The notes beneath the pieces were generated by a model. It was not told the DNA's origin. It ran no database searches and was given only the letters and a program-made list of their open reading frames with translations. Source: Pseudoflavonifractor sp035562355 (GTDB taxonomy: Bacteria; Bacillota; Clostridia; Oscillospirales; Oscillospiraceae). From it: a stretch of 14,888 nucleotides of DNA. Below are positions 1 through 6,348 of the stretch, in pieces (the stretch's first letter is position 1; each line of letters opens with the position of its first letter). The stretch spans positions 1 through 14,888 of the forward strand of contig DATMXU010000051.1 of assembly GCA_035562355.1 (NCBI GenBank). Reading direction: 5' to 3'. Position numbers and translations under genes: made by a program.

Positions 1-54
1 CATATACCGTCAGGGATTAATCACCAACGCGACGAGTAGGAAAGGTAATTTAAG

Positions 55-543
55 ATGCTAAACAAAAAAGGTATATATGAGCTATTGGACAACCACCAGT
101 TTCTTTATGAAACCCACGAGCATGCCCCCGTTTACACTATCGAGGAGTTGGGCGCCCTGAATCTTCCACACAGTGAACAGATCGTAAAAAATCTCTTTCT
201 GCGTGACGATAAGAAGGAAAATTATTATCTGGTTACAGTACCGGGCCATAAAACAGTCAACCTAAAAAGCCTGAGCAAAAAAATTTCCAGCCGTAAGCTG
301 AGCTTTGCCAGCGAGGAGTCGCTCAGAGCGTTGTTGATGCTGGAAAAGGGGCATGTAACTCCGCTTGGAGTTTTAAACAACACACAGAAAAATGTCATTG
401 TGGTATTTGATAAAAGCTTGCAAAACGAGAGAATCGGCATCCACCCCATGGAAAACACCGCGACAATTTTTATTGCTTTTACCGATATTAAAAAACTGAT
501 AGAAAACCATGGGAATGCCATTGTTATATGCGACTTCGATTGA
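55..543 (+). CDS. ProXp/YbaK-family aminoacyl-tRNA deacylase (prolyl-tRNA synthetase-associated domain protein)
   Basis: Free-standing, single-domain protein of 162 aa, the usual size for the ProXp-ala/PrdX branch of the YbaK superfamily. These cytoplasmic enzymes hydrolyse mischarged tRNA, typically Ala-tRNA(Pro), and so edit errors of prolyl-tRNA synthetase. Visible family marks are the EQIVKNLFLRD segment with the conserved lysine at residue 45, the GHVTPLGVLN loop near residues 99-108, and HPMENTAT near 129-136. The first two line the substrate pocket in characterised relatives. No membrane segment or signal peptide is seen. The ATG follows a purine-rich AGGAAAGG stretch about 11 bases upstream. 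The gene stands alone, 75 bases before the next start, so it is probably monocistronic. Base composition is AT-richer than the molybdenum genes later in the window. Family assignment is strong; the exact tRNA edited is inferred. Confidence 0.9.
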   Translation: MLNKKGIYELLDNHQFLYETHEHAPVYTIEELGALNLPHSEQIVKNLFLRDDKKENYYLVTVPGHKTVNLKSLSKKISSRKLSFASEESLRALLMLEKGHVTPLGVLNNTQKNVIVVFDKSLQNERIGIHPMENTATIFIAFTDIKKLIENHGNAIVICDFD

Positions 544-618
544 TCACAAATGCGAATTTCCACAAACCAGGCAGATGAACAGAGGGTTTAACAGGAGTTT
601 AGTTATGGGGGGCAAACT

Positions 619-1110
619 ATGTCTATTGAAATTAGGGCGTTTACACATCATGATATTCCGGAAATGATAGCGATTTGGAATGAAATTGTTGAAGAGGGAA
701 TTGCGTTCCCGCAGATGGAGGCTTTAACTGAGAGAAGTGGCCTGGATTTTTTTAAAGACCAATCTTTTACTGGGGTGGCAATTGAACAAAAGACCGGTAA
801 AATGGTTGGCCTGTATATATTGCATCCAAATAATGTGGGGAGATGCGGACATATTTCTAACGCAAGCTATGCTGTAAAAAGCGATGAACGCGGAAAGCGA
901 ATCGGCGAAGTTTTGGTCTTACATTGTCTTGCAAAAGCGAAAGAGCTCGGCTTTCAGATCTTGCAGTTCAATGCAGTTGTCAGCATAAATGTCGCGGCTC
1001 TTCGTCTGTATAAAAAACTGGGGTTTGTCCAGCTCGGTACCATTCCCAAGGGCTTTCTTATGAAGGACGGAAACTACCAGGATATCATTCCGCATTACTG
1101 CATGCTGTAA
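619..1110 (+). CDS. GNAT-family N-acetyltransferase
   Basis: A 163-aa cytoplasmic protein with the Gcn5-related acetyltransferase fold, expected to move acetyl from acetyl-CoA to an amine. The N-terminus (IEIRAFTHHDIPEMIAIWNE) is the usual beta1-alpha1 start. Motif A is the segment YAVKSDERGKRIGEVL near residues 84-99, followed by motif B, which ends in AALRLYKKLGFVQLGTIP. The acetyl-CoA pyrophosphate loop is normally Q/R-x-x-G-x-G/A. Here it reads RGKRIG, so the first glycine is arginine, which is a mild departure. The overall pattern resembles the phosphinothricin/YncA-like group, but the substrate cannot be told. The start at 619 is supported by a GGGGGG run 5-6 bases upstream. The neighbouring genes are unrelated, so context gives no hint of substrate. 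Confidence 0.87.
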   Translation: MSIEIRAFTHHDIPEMIAIWNEIVEEGIAFPQMEALTERSGLDFFKDQSFTGVAIEQKTGKMVGLYILHPNNVGRCGHISNASYAVKSDERGKRIGEVLVLHCLAKAKELGFQILQFNAVVSINVAALRLYKKLGFVQLGTIPKGFLMKDGNYQDIIPHYCML

Positions 1111-1124
1111 CAATCGACTATTTA

Positions 1125-1144
1125 GCAGATAAATCCCAATTTAT
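1125..1144 (+). repeat. Copy 1 of an imperfect 20-bp direct repeat flanking the diguanylate cyclase gene
   Basis: The 20 bases starting GCAGATAAATCC match the 20 bases at 2388-2407 at 17 positions in the same orientation. This copy lies before the GGDEF gene and the other lies just after it. It may be a footprint of insertion or duplication, or chance similarity of AT-rich intergenic DNA. Confidence 0.3.
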
Positions 1145-1236
1145 CGAGCGGGTTGTGATCATAGGCTACTCATAGCGTAATGACGGCCGTTATGTTTCAA
1201 TGGTTGTCGCGCTGCTACGTGTGGGAGGGCGGTCTG

Positions 1237-2376
1237 ATGCGGACTAATATAACCCCCGTAACCATCCGGGACAAAGCGGATAGAAACATTGAGTATTGGT
1301 GCCGCCAGCTGGTTTGCGTATGTTATATCACGATTGTCATAAATCTGCTGGTCCTGATTGCAGTCTGGTATTTTTTTGCGTTTAATCGGCCCAACCACGA
1401 CCCGATTGTATACTGGAGACGCTATATCCTATTGCCCTCCTCCGTCATGCTCATCGCCAATATTGCTGCGGACCTGCTTGTGCGTGCAGAGAGAGTTCCA
1501 CTGATCGTGAAGGAGTATCTCTCGATCTTCCTCATGCTGTTTTTTTGTGCGCTGCTTTGCCTGCAGCACACGATCGTCGCTGTCTTGCTGACCTCCTTCA
1601 TTGTGCCGATTCTGCTCTCGACGTTATACGCAAATGTCGCAATGACGAGATGGACATATTTTCTCGCTCAAATTCTTTTGATTCTAAGCAGCGTGAGAAT
1701 GCATTTCAACAGCAGCCGCGACTTTGGCTTTTGGATCTGGGTGGAAATGCTCACCGCTTCTGGGCTGTTGATCGCATCCTATGTTTTGGCCAGGGTGCTC
1801 ATCATTTACGGCAGGGACAGTATGTTCAACCTGGACAGCATATACAAAGATAAGATGGATCTGGAGGAGGAACTCAAGTTGGATCCCCTCACCCGCCTGT
1901 ATAATCGCAAGGCCTATGACGAATACCTTCCCCAGATTATGGAGGAATGCCGCCTTACGGATACGGAGCTGTCCATAGCGGTACTGGACATAGACGATTT
2001 CAAGCAGGTGAACGACGCCTATGGCCACGCGGCCGGGGACAGGGTGCTGCTCAGGTTCGCGTCCGTATTAAGAAAGGTCGTGCGGGAGAGGATCTATGCG
2101 TTCCGGGTTGGAGGGGAGGAATTTGTTCTTGTGTTCCATGGCTATTGCGTCCTCGATGCCGCCAAGGTGTGCGAGGATGCGCTGTCCGCCATAAAAGCGC
2201 AAGTGCTGCCTGAGTTAAACGGCATGGCAATCACCTTCAGCTGCGGTGTCGCGGGCATGCGCAGGGACGAGGCAGACCCGCTGGAGTTATTCAAGGCCGC
2301 TGACGCGGCCCTCTATTCAGCCAAGAGCAGTGGAAAAAACAAGGTGATGGTCCGAAATAATTCTATGGGCACATAG
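1237..2376 (+). CDS. Membrane-bound diguanylate cyclase (six-TM sensor plus GGDEF domain)
   Basis: A 379-aa protein predicted to make cyclic di-GMP from two GTP. The start at 1237 is preferred over an ATG at 1180 because GGGAGGG sits just upstream and the extra 19 residues look non-coding. Six hydrophobic segments are visible, at roughly residues 24-48, 63-82, 91-108, 109-128, 136-150 and 163-187, so the N-terminal half is an integral-membrane sensor of no family I recognise. A short charged linker (KDKMDLEEELK) leads into the GGDEF domain at about 210-375. That domain has DPLTRLYNRKAYDEYL, the metal and substrate segment LDIDDFKQVNDAYGH, and the active-site motif GGEEF at 292-296, which is compatible with activity. 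The inhibitory RxxD site normally found before the motif reads RERI, so product feedback through it is probably lost. No EAL domain is present. The gene appears to stand alone. Confidence 0.92.
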   Translation: MRTNITPVTIRDKADRNIEYWCRQLVCVCYITIVINLLVLIAVWYFFAFNRPNHDPIVYWRRYILLPSSVMLIANIAADLLVRAERVPLIVKEYLSIFLMLFFCALLCLQHTIVAVLLTSFIVPILLSTLYANVAMTRWTYFLAQILLILSSVRMHFNSSRDFGFWIWVEMLTASGLLIASYVLARVLIIYGRDSMFNLDSIYKDKMDLEEELKLDPLTRLYNRKAYDEYLPQIMEECRLTDTELSIAVLDIDDFKQVNDAYGHAAGDRVLLRFASVLRKVVRERIYAFRVGGEEFVLVFHGYCVLDAAKVCEDALSAIKAQVLPELNGMAITFSCGVAGMRRDEADPLELFKAADAALYSAKSSGKNKVMVRNNSMGT

Positions 2377-2387
2377 AGGAATGACGT

Positions 2388-2407
2388 GCTGATAAATCCA
2401 AATTTGT
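2388..2407 (+). repeat. Copy 2 of an imperfect 20-bp direct repeat flanking the diguanylate cyclase gene
   Basis: The 20 bases starting GCTGATAAATCC match 1125-1144 at 17 positions in the same orientation. The copy begins 12 bases after the stop codon of the GGDEF gene. No transposase or inverted ends accompany it. Confidence 0.3.
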
Positions 2408-2430
2408 TAACTTCATCGGCCCATAATCAT

Positions 2431-2480
2431 AAAAAAACGACGCTGTCGCGTTCCTTAGGAAACGTGACAGCGTCGTTCTC
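2431..2480 (-). terminator. Strong intrinsic terminator, possibly bidirectional, between converging genes
   Basis: The arms ACGACGCTGTC (from 2437) and GACAGCGTCGT (to 2476) pair perfectly and the stem extends inward through CGTT and AACG with one G-U pair, giving a long GC-rich hairpin. On the - strand the hairpin is followed directly by seven T residues (2437 down to 2431), the classic form, so it should end the reductase operon finishing at 2568. On the + strand it is followed by the looser T-rich TTCTCTTTAT, so it may also stop readthrough from the GGDEF gene. Confidence 0.85.
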
Positions 2481-2567
2481 TTTATAGCTGGGGGAGGCCT
2501 ACCTCTCGCCTAGCATACTTCATGCCAAAGCTTTCTCATATATTCCGGTCTTATTAATAGAGCGCAT

Positions 2568-3488
2568 TTAAGGCAGGATATTTCCGGCAGAGAGATAAAT
2601 CTCGTACCATTCTTCGCGGGAAAGGCGGATTTCCGCCGCTTTTGCGCAGTCGCTTAAATGCTGCACATTCATGGTCCCGGTTACCGGCTGCATGCCCGCC
2701 GGGTGGCGCAGCAGCCACGCCATGGCGATGACGGTGGTGCTCACACCGTGCTTTTCCGCCAGCTCGTCGATCTTCCCATTCAGCTCCGGGAATTTCTCGC
2801 TGCCGAGGAACACACCCTCGAAGAAACCGTACTGGAACGGCGACCAGGGCTGGATGGTGATATCGTTCAGGCGGCAGAAGTCCAGTACGCTGCCATCCCG
2901 ATTAACCGCGCCGTCGTCCGGCATATTGACATGGAGGCCCTGGGAGATCATGGTCGCGTTGGTGATGCTGAGCTGCAATTGGTTGGCTACAATAGGCTGT
3001 TTTACATATTTTTTTAGAAGCTGTATCTGCATGGGATTTTGGTTGGACACGCCGAAATGCCGGACCTTTCCACTATCGTGCAGGATATCGAAGGCTTCAG
3101 CGACCTCCTCCGGCTCCACCAGCGCATCAGGACGGTGGAGCAGCAGTATGTCCAGATAATCGGTTTTCAGCCGTTTCAGGCTGCCGTCCACCGAAGTAAG
3201 GATATGCTCCTTGGAAAAGTCAAAGGCCACGCCGCGCCGAATCCCGCATTTGGATTGCAGAAATATTTTATCGCGCACGGAAGGGCTCATGCGCACCGCT
3301 TCGGCAAAGATCTCCTCACACGAGCCGTCGCCGTATATATCGGCATGATCAAAGAATACCGCGCCCAGATCCATCGCGGATTGCACGAAATGCTCCGCCT
3401 CCGGCTTATTCAGTCTATTAATGCGCATGCAGCCGACCGCTATGGTTGGGACCTGTAAATCAGATTTTCCCAATGAAATTGTTCTCAT
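2568..3488 (-). CDS. Aldo/keto reductase (YdhF-like)
   Basis: A 306-aa NAD(P)H-dependent oxidoreductase with a TIM-barrel fold, expected to reduce aldehydes or ketones to alcohols in the cytoplasm. The complete AKR catalytic tetrad is visible: Asp47 and Tyr52 in FFDHADIYG, Lys80 in LQSKCG, and His118 in ILLLHRPD. The later segments FGVSNQNP, QPWSPFQYG and the C-terminal VTGTMNVQHL cofactor loop match the YdhF/YcsN-like subgroup. The length is normal. The start ATG has AAAGGA a few bases upstream. It is the last of three reductase genes on the - strand and is followed by a strong terminator. A gap of about 90 bases upstream contains what looks like the end of a lost gene. The substrate is not evident; the context suggests reactive carbonyl compounds. 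Confidence 0.93.
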   Translation of the reverse strand: MRTISLGKSDLQVPTIAVGCMRINRLNKPEAEHFVQSAMDLGAVFFDHADIYGDGSCEEIFAEAVRMSPSVRDKIFLQSKCGIRRGVAFDFSKEHILTSVDGSLKRLKTDYLDILLLHRPDALVEPEEVAEAFDILHDSGKVRHFGVSNQNPMQIQLLKKYVKQPIVANQLQLSITNATMISQGLHVNMPDDGAVNRDGSVLDFCRLNDITIQPWSPFQYGFFEGVFLGSEKFPELNGKIDELAEKHGVSTTVIAMAWLLRHPAGMQPVTGTMNVQHLSDCAKAAEIRLSREEWYEIYLSAGNILP

Positions 3489-3517
3489 CTCATATTCCTT
3501 TCTGCGTACTCGCTATT

Positions 3518-3583
3518 TTATTTGAGAAACTTAATAGTCTCTCCGTCAGGGCCGCTCACAAAGGCATTGCAGCCCGTTTTATT
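3518..3583 (-). pseudogene. Possible C-terminal remnant of a VOC/glyoxalase-family gene
   Basis: Between the alcohol dehydrogenase stop and the next start, the - strand has a 21-codon open stretch reading NKTGCNAFVSGPDGETIKFL plus a final K and TAA. The pattern FVSGPDGETIKF is typical of the last strand of vicinal-oxygen-chelate (glyoxalase/bleomycin-resistance) proteins. It has no start codon and a TGA lies immediately upstream. I read it as the tail of a deleted gene that once sat in this operon, which fits a carbonyl-detoxification role. A chance match is possible because the stretch is very short. Confidence 0.4.
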
Positions 3584-4757
3584 TCACCAGCTTATAAATC
3601 TCGAGTACATCCTGCCAGTACAGCTTTTTCAGGCCGCCGATGGGATGCTCTTCGCCAAACGCCGCGCCCGTGGCTTTCTTTGCCATCTCCTCCAGCCGGT
3701 CTTCGCCGATGCCCAGCTCTTTCAGCGTGCAGGGCAGCCCCATCTTGATGAAAAACTCCCGCAGCCGGGCAATGCCTTCCTGAACAATAGCGTCAGGATC
3801 GCGGTAGTTTCCCTTAACGCCCATAACATTGACCGCAAACTGCACAAACATATTGGGGTTGTCCTTATAGACATACTGCATCCAGCCGGGCGTCAAGACG
3901 GCAAGGCCAGCGCCGTGAGCGACATCGTAAATGGCGGAAAGCTCATGCTCCATGCCGTGGCAGGCCCAATCCTGCTGGCGGCCCATGCCCACAAGACCGT
4001 TGTGGGCGACGGTTCCAGCGAAACCGAGCTCCGCCCAGGCGTCATAGTCTTGCATATCCTTGTTGGCCAGCAATGCGTTCTTCATCAGCGTCCTCAGTAC
4101 GGTTTCACACAACCCGTCCGTCAGGTCGGTGTGCATCGTATTGGTAAAATAGCGCTCGAACACATGGCTCATCATGTCCGCCACGCCGTTGGAAAGCTGA
4201 TTTTTAGGCAGCATAAAGAACAATTCCGGGTTTATGATGCTGAGCAGAGGCCGCAGGCGCGGGCTGCCGTAGCCATACTTCAACTGTTTTTCCTCGTTGG
4301 TAATCACCGTGTCACCGCTGGATTCACTCCCGGCCGCAGGAATGGTGAGGATTGTGGCGACAGGGAGCGCTCTTTCAATCGGTTTGTCCTGCTCGTAGAC
4401 CTCCCAGATGTCACCGTCATAATAGACGCCCATGGCGATAGCCTTGGCAGAGTCGATGACGCTGCCGCCGCCGACCGCCAGCACAAAATCGACGTTCTCA
4501 TTTTTGCACAGCGCAATACCCTCATGCACCAGTGAAAGCCGGGGATTCGGCTTGACGCCGCCCAGCTCCACAAAGGGCAGGCCGCTTGCCTTCAACGAAG
4601 AGATCACGGTGTCGTACAGTCCGCTTTTTTTGATGCTGCCGCCGCCATAGTGCAGCAGCACCTTGGTCGCATGGGGTTTCAGCAGGTCCCCGATGCGTTT
4701 TTCCTCCCCTTTTCCGAAGAGAATACGCGCGGGTGCGTAAAAATCAAAGTTAAGCAT
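3579..4757 (-). CDS. YqhD/BdhA-like iron-containing (group III) alcohol dehydrogenase
   Basis: A 392-aa metal-dependent alcohol dehydrogenase, expected to reduce aldehydes with NADPH. The N-terminal nucleotide-binding half shows YGGGSIKKSGLYD at about residues 37-49, whose GGGS turn is typical of the NADPH-preferring YqhD/butanol dehydrogenase group, and VGGGSVIDSAK at 95-105. The C-terminal helical half carries metal ligands that fall on the same numbers as in E. coli YqhD: Asp194, His198 (NGVADMMSHVFE), His267 (WACHGMEHE) and His281 (DVAHGAG). The length is that of the family. The ATG has AAAGGA about 8 bases upstream. It lies 19 bases after the upstream aldo/keto reductase, so the two are surely co-transcribed. 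YqhD-type enzymes are known to scavenge short-chain and lipid-peroxidation aldehydes, which agrees with the predicted aldehyde-responsive regulator next door. Confidence 0.94.
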   Translation of the reverse strand: MLNFDFYAPARILFGKGEEKRIGDLLKPHATKVLLHYGGGSIKKSGLYDTVISSLKASGLPFVELGGVKPNPRLSLVHEGIALCKNENVDFVLAVGGGSVIDSAKAIAMGVYYDGDIWEVYEQDKPIERALPVATILTIPAAGSESSGDTVITNEEKQLKYGYGSPRLRPLLSIINPELFFMLPKNQLSNGVADMMSHVFERYFTNTMHTDLTDGLCETVLRTLMKNALLANKDMQDYDAWAELGFAGTVAHNGLVGMGRQQDWACHGMEHELSAIYDVAHGAGLAVLTPGWMQYVYKDNPNMFVQFAVNVMGVKGNYRDPDAIVQEGIARLREFFIKMGLPCTLKELGIGEDRLEEMAKKATGAAFGEEHPIGGLKKLYWQDVLEIYKLVK

Positions 4758-4776
4758 GACGATGTCCTTTCTTTAT

Positions 4777-5628
4777 TTAGAATGTGGTGGCATCGGGATC
4801 GGAAGCATAGCCGACACAGCCTTTTAAATCGGCGATAAGCTGTACGTCCGCCGCCCCCAGCTCAAAGTCGAACACCTCCAGGTTTTCCCTGATACGCGCG
4901 GGAGTGACCGATTTGGGCAGTGGCAGATAGCCCCTTTGCAGACTCCATCGGATGCAGATCTGCGCAATGGATTTGCCGTACTTCTCCTCAAGAGCTTTCA
5001 TTTCCGGTATTTCAAAGATTTTACCGACGCCAAGCGGACTGTACGCTTCGAGCAGGATATTACGGGAACGGCAGTAATCCACCACTTCGTCCTGGGTGTC
5101 GCCGGGGCAAAGCCGGATTTGGTTGACCATGGGGGCGATGGCAGCAGTCTTCATTAGTTCCTCGATATGATGCGGGCGGAAATTGCTGATACCGATGGAG
5201 CGGATGCGCCCGGCTCTGTATAGTTCCTCAAAAGCCTTCCAGGTACCCGCATTCGTTTCCTGCCAGTTGTCACGGAAGGCAATGGGGTTGGGCCAATGAA
5301 TCAGGAACAGGTCGAGATACTCCATGTCCAGTCTCTTCATCGTGCCCTCGAATGCGGCCAGCGTCTTTTCGTAACCATGCTCACTGTTGGTCAGCTTGGA
5401 CGTAATAAAAAGGTCCTTGCGGTCAACACCGCTCTTTTTCACCGCGATGCCAACGCTTTCCTCGTTGCCATAGCCCTGGGCGGTATCAATGTGACGGTAA
5501 CCCGCCTCAATGGCGCTGAGTACGGAAGAAACGGCGATGTCTCCGTCTGGGGCTTGCCATGTGCCAAAGCCTATGCAGGGGACTTCCACCCCGTTAGATA
5601 ACCTGTAACAATCGGTAAATGCGTTCAT
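4777..5628 (-). CDS. Aldo/keto reductase (AKR5, 2,5-diketo-D-gluconate reductase-like)
   Basis: A 283-aa NADPH-dependent carbonyl reductase. The AKR tetrad is complete: Asp48 and Tyr53 in HIDTAQGYGNE, Lys78 in FITSKL, and His111 in FLIHWPN. GISNF and the C-terminal LPKSVTPARIRENLEVFDF segment, which holds the 2'-phosphate of NADPH, place it in the 2,5-diketogluconate reductase/methylglyoxal reductase branch. An in-frame ATG at 5688 would add 20 residues but would run into the promoter; GGAGGG just before the ATG at 5628 fixes the start. It is the first gene of the - strand operon and diverges from the MerR regulator. The first operon gene is normally the prime target of such regulators. Methylglyoxal or a related aldehyde is a reasonable but unproven substrate. 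Confidence 0.93.
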   Translation of the reverse strand: MNAFTDCYRLSNGVEVPCIGFGTWQAPDGDIAVSSVLSAIEAGYRHIDTAQGYGNEESVGIAVKKSGVDRKDLFITSKLTNSEHGYEKTLAAFEGTMKRLDMEYLDLFLIHWPNPIAFRDNWQETNAGTWKAFEELYRAGRIRSIGISNFRPHHIEELMKTAAIAPMVNQIRLCPGDTQDEVVDYCRSRNILLEAYSPLGVGKIFEIPEMKALEEKYGKSIAQICIRWSLQRGYLPLPKSVTPARIRENLEVFDFELGAADVQLIADLKGCVGYASDPDATTF

Positions 5629-5652
5629 TGTTGTCCCTCCTCGATGAATTTC

Positions 5653-5682
5653 TTGACTTATCATGGGAGATTGCTGTACGAT
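5653..5682 (+). promoter_or_regulatory. Predicted sigma-70 promoter of the merR-type regulator
   Basis: TTGACT at 5653-5658 and TACGAT at 5677-5682 are separated by 18 bases and point toward the regulator starting at 5748. Transcription would begin just before the dyad at 5693-5710, so the regulator could control its own expression. Confidence 0.45.
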
Positions 5683-5683
5683 A

Positions 5684-5714
5684 ATCATAAACCTTAGTGT
5701 TAGCGCTAAGTCAA
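5684..5714 (-). promoter_or_regulatory. MerR-type promoter/operator of the reductase operon
   Basis: On the - strand, TTGACT (5714-5709) and TATGAT (5689-5684) are separated by 19 bases, longer than the usual 17. This is the hallmark of promoters that MerR proteins activate by untwisting the spacer. A dyad lies within the promoter: CTTAG at 5693-5697 and CTAAG at 5706-5710, with 8 bases between the arms. CTTAG-type dyads of this sort are typical of AdhR/NmlR-class operators. The operon start codon at 5628 is about 55 bases downstream. Confidence 0.75.
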
Positions 5715-5747
5715 GAGTATATTGAAATTTTTCTTGGAGGTTTCTAT

Positions 5748-6179
5748 ATGGGATATACGGTTAGAATCGCGGCTGAAAAGGCAAGCCTGAGTCCGAACAC
5801 CTTGCGGTATTATGAAAAGGAAGGGCTATTGCCGCACATACAGAGAAGTGAAAGCGGTATCCGGCATTACTCAGATGAGGACTTGGAGTGGCTGAGCCTG
5901 GTTTGCTGCCTCAAGAACACAGGCATGTCGATCAAACAGATTCGGGACTTTGTCAACTTGAGCCTGCAAGGGCCTGAAACCCTAAACGACAGGTGTGATA
6001 TGCTCGCGGCCCATAAGCGGAGCGTGGAAAAACAAATGGAGGAAATGCAAAAATATCTTGAGAAGGTGTCACATAAAATCGCTTATTTCACCCGCCAGTA
6101 TAAGGACTACTGTATGGAAAAGGCCCTGGCCTGTGAAACCCAGGGGTGCTGTGGGTTCGAGTCCCGCCAGCCGCTCTGA
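5748..6179 (+). CDS. MerR-family regulator, AdhR/NmlR (aldehyde-sensing) type
   Basis: A 143-aa DNA-binding activator. The winged helix-turn-helix comprises YTVRIAAEKASLSPNTLRYY (residues 3-22), EKEGLL and GIRHYSDEDLEWL. The segment LVCCLKNTGMSIKQIRDF follows, and Cys54 in it falls where the carbonyl- and thiol-reactive cysteine lies in AdhR/NmlR proteins; Cys53 is extra. Residues about 78-120 form the dimerisation coiled coil. The start at 5748 is set by GGAGG 8 bases upstream; an ATG-less extension back to 5697 would run through the operator. It diverges from three carbonyl reductases, which it presumably activates. The last 15 residues, ACETQGCCGFESRQPL-like, are unusual: their DNA resembles the 3' end of a tRNA (see 6151-6175), so the native C-terminus may have been replaced or extended. 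Family confidence is high; the inducer is inferred. Confidence 0.9.
   Translation: MGYTVRIAAEKASLSPNTLRYYEKEGLLPHIQRSESGIRHYSDEDLEWLSLVCCLKNTGMSIKQIRDFVNLSLQGPETLNDRCDMLAAHKRSVEKQMEEMQKYLEKVSHKIAYFTRQYKDYCMEKALACETQGCCGFESRQPL
6151..6175 (+). other. tRNA 3'-end-like fragment (T-arm plus acceptor strand) inside the end of the MerR gene
   Basis: GTGGG (6151-6155), the 7-base loop TTCGAGT, and CCCGC (6163-6167) form a perfect 5-bp T-stem and consensus T-loop, with one T-G pair. Exactly seven bases (CAGCCGC, 6168-6174) and a discriminator-like T follow, as in a tRNA acceptor 3' strand. CCA is not encoded; the next bases are CTG. No matching D-arm, anticodon arm or acceptor 5' strand is found upstream, so this is not a functional tRNA. 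It could be a relic of integration at a tRNA gene, or a coincidence within coding sequence. Confidence 0.45.
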
Positions 6180-6241
6180 ACGGGGCCTTGCCTCCATGCT
6201 CCACTGCTGAACTCTGGGGCTAAAAACCTTTGAAAGCGGCT

Positions 6242-6274
6242 AATGCCACTGGCTTAAAGCCAGTGGCATTTTTA
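6242..6274 (+). terminator. Intrinsic terminator of the MerR-type regulator
   Basis: ATGCCACTGGC (from 6243) pairs perfectly with GCCAGTGGCAT (to 6269) around a short TTAAA loop, and TTTTTA follows on the + strand. It lies about 65 bases after the regulator stop codon. On the - strand no T run follows, so it acts mainly for the + strand. Confidence 0.88.
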
Positions 6275-6348
6275 CCGCTGCATCGTTTTGAACCCGAGCT
6301 ATCAAATAGATGCCATTTATTTTGAATGGCCATAGGGGAACCAAACGG

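Noticed and set aside
3522..4535. A 337-codon + strand frame opposite the alcohol dehydrogenase
   Set aside because: The opposite strand has full catalytic motifs and a ribosome site; this frame has neither.
5629..5688. N-terminal extension of the aldo/keto reductase from ATG 5688
   Set aside because: It would overlap the -10 element of its own promoter; GGAGGG marks the start at 5628.
6151..6270. A permuted tRNA using GCGGCTA near 6236 as the acceptor 5' strand
   Set aside because: The bases after it form the intrinsic terminator, and no D-arm or anticodon arm can be built.
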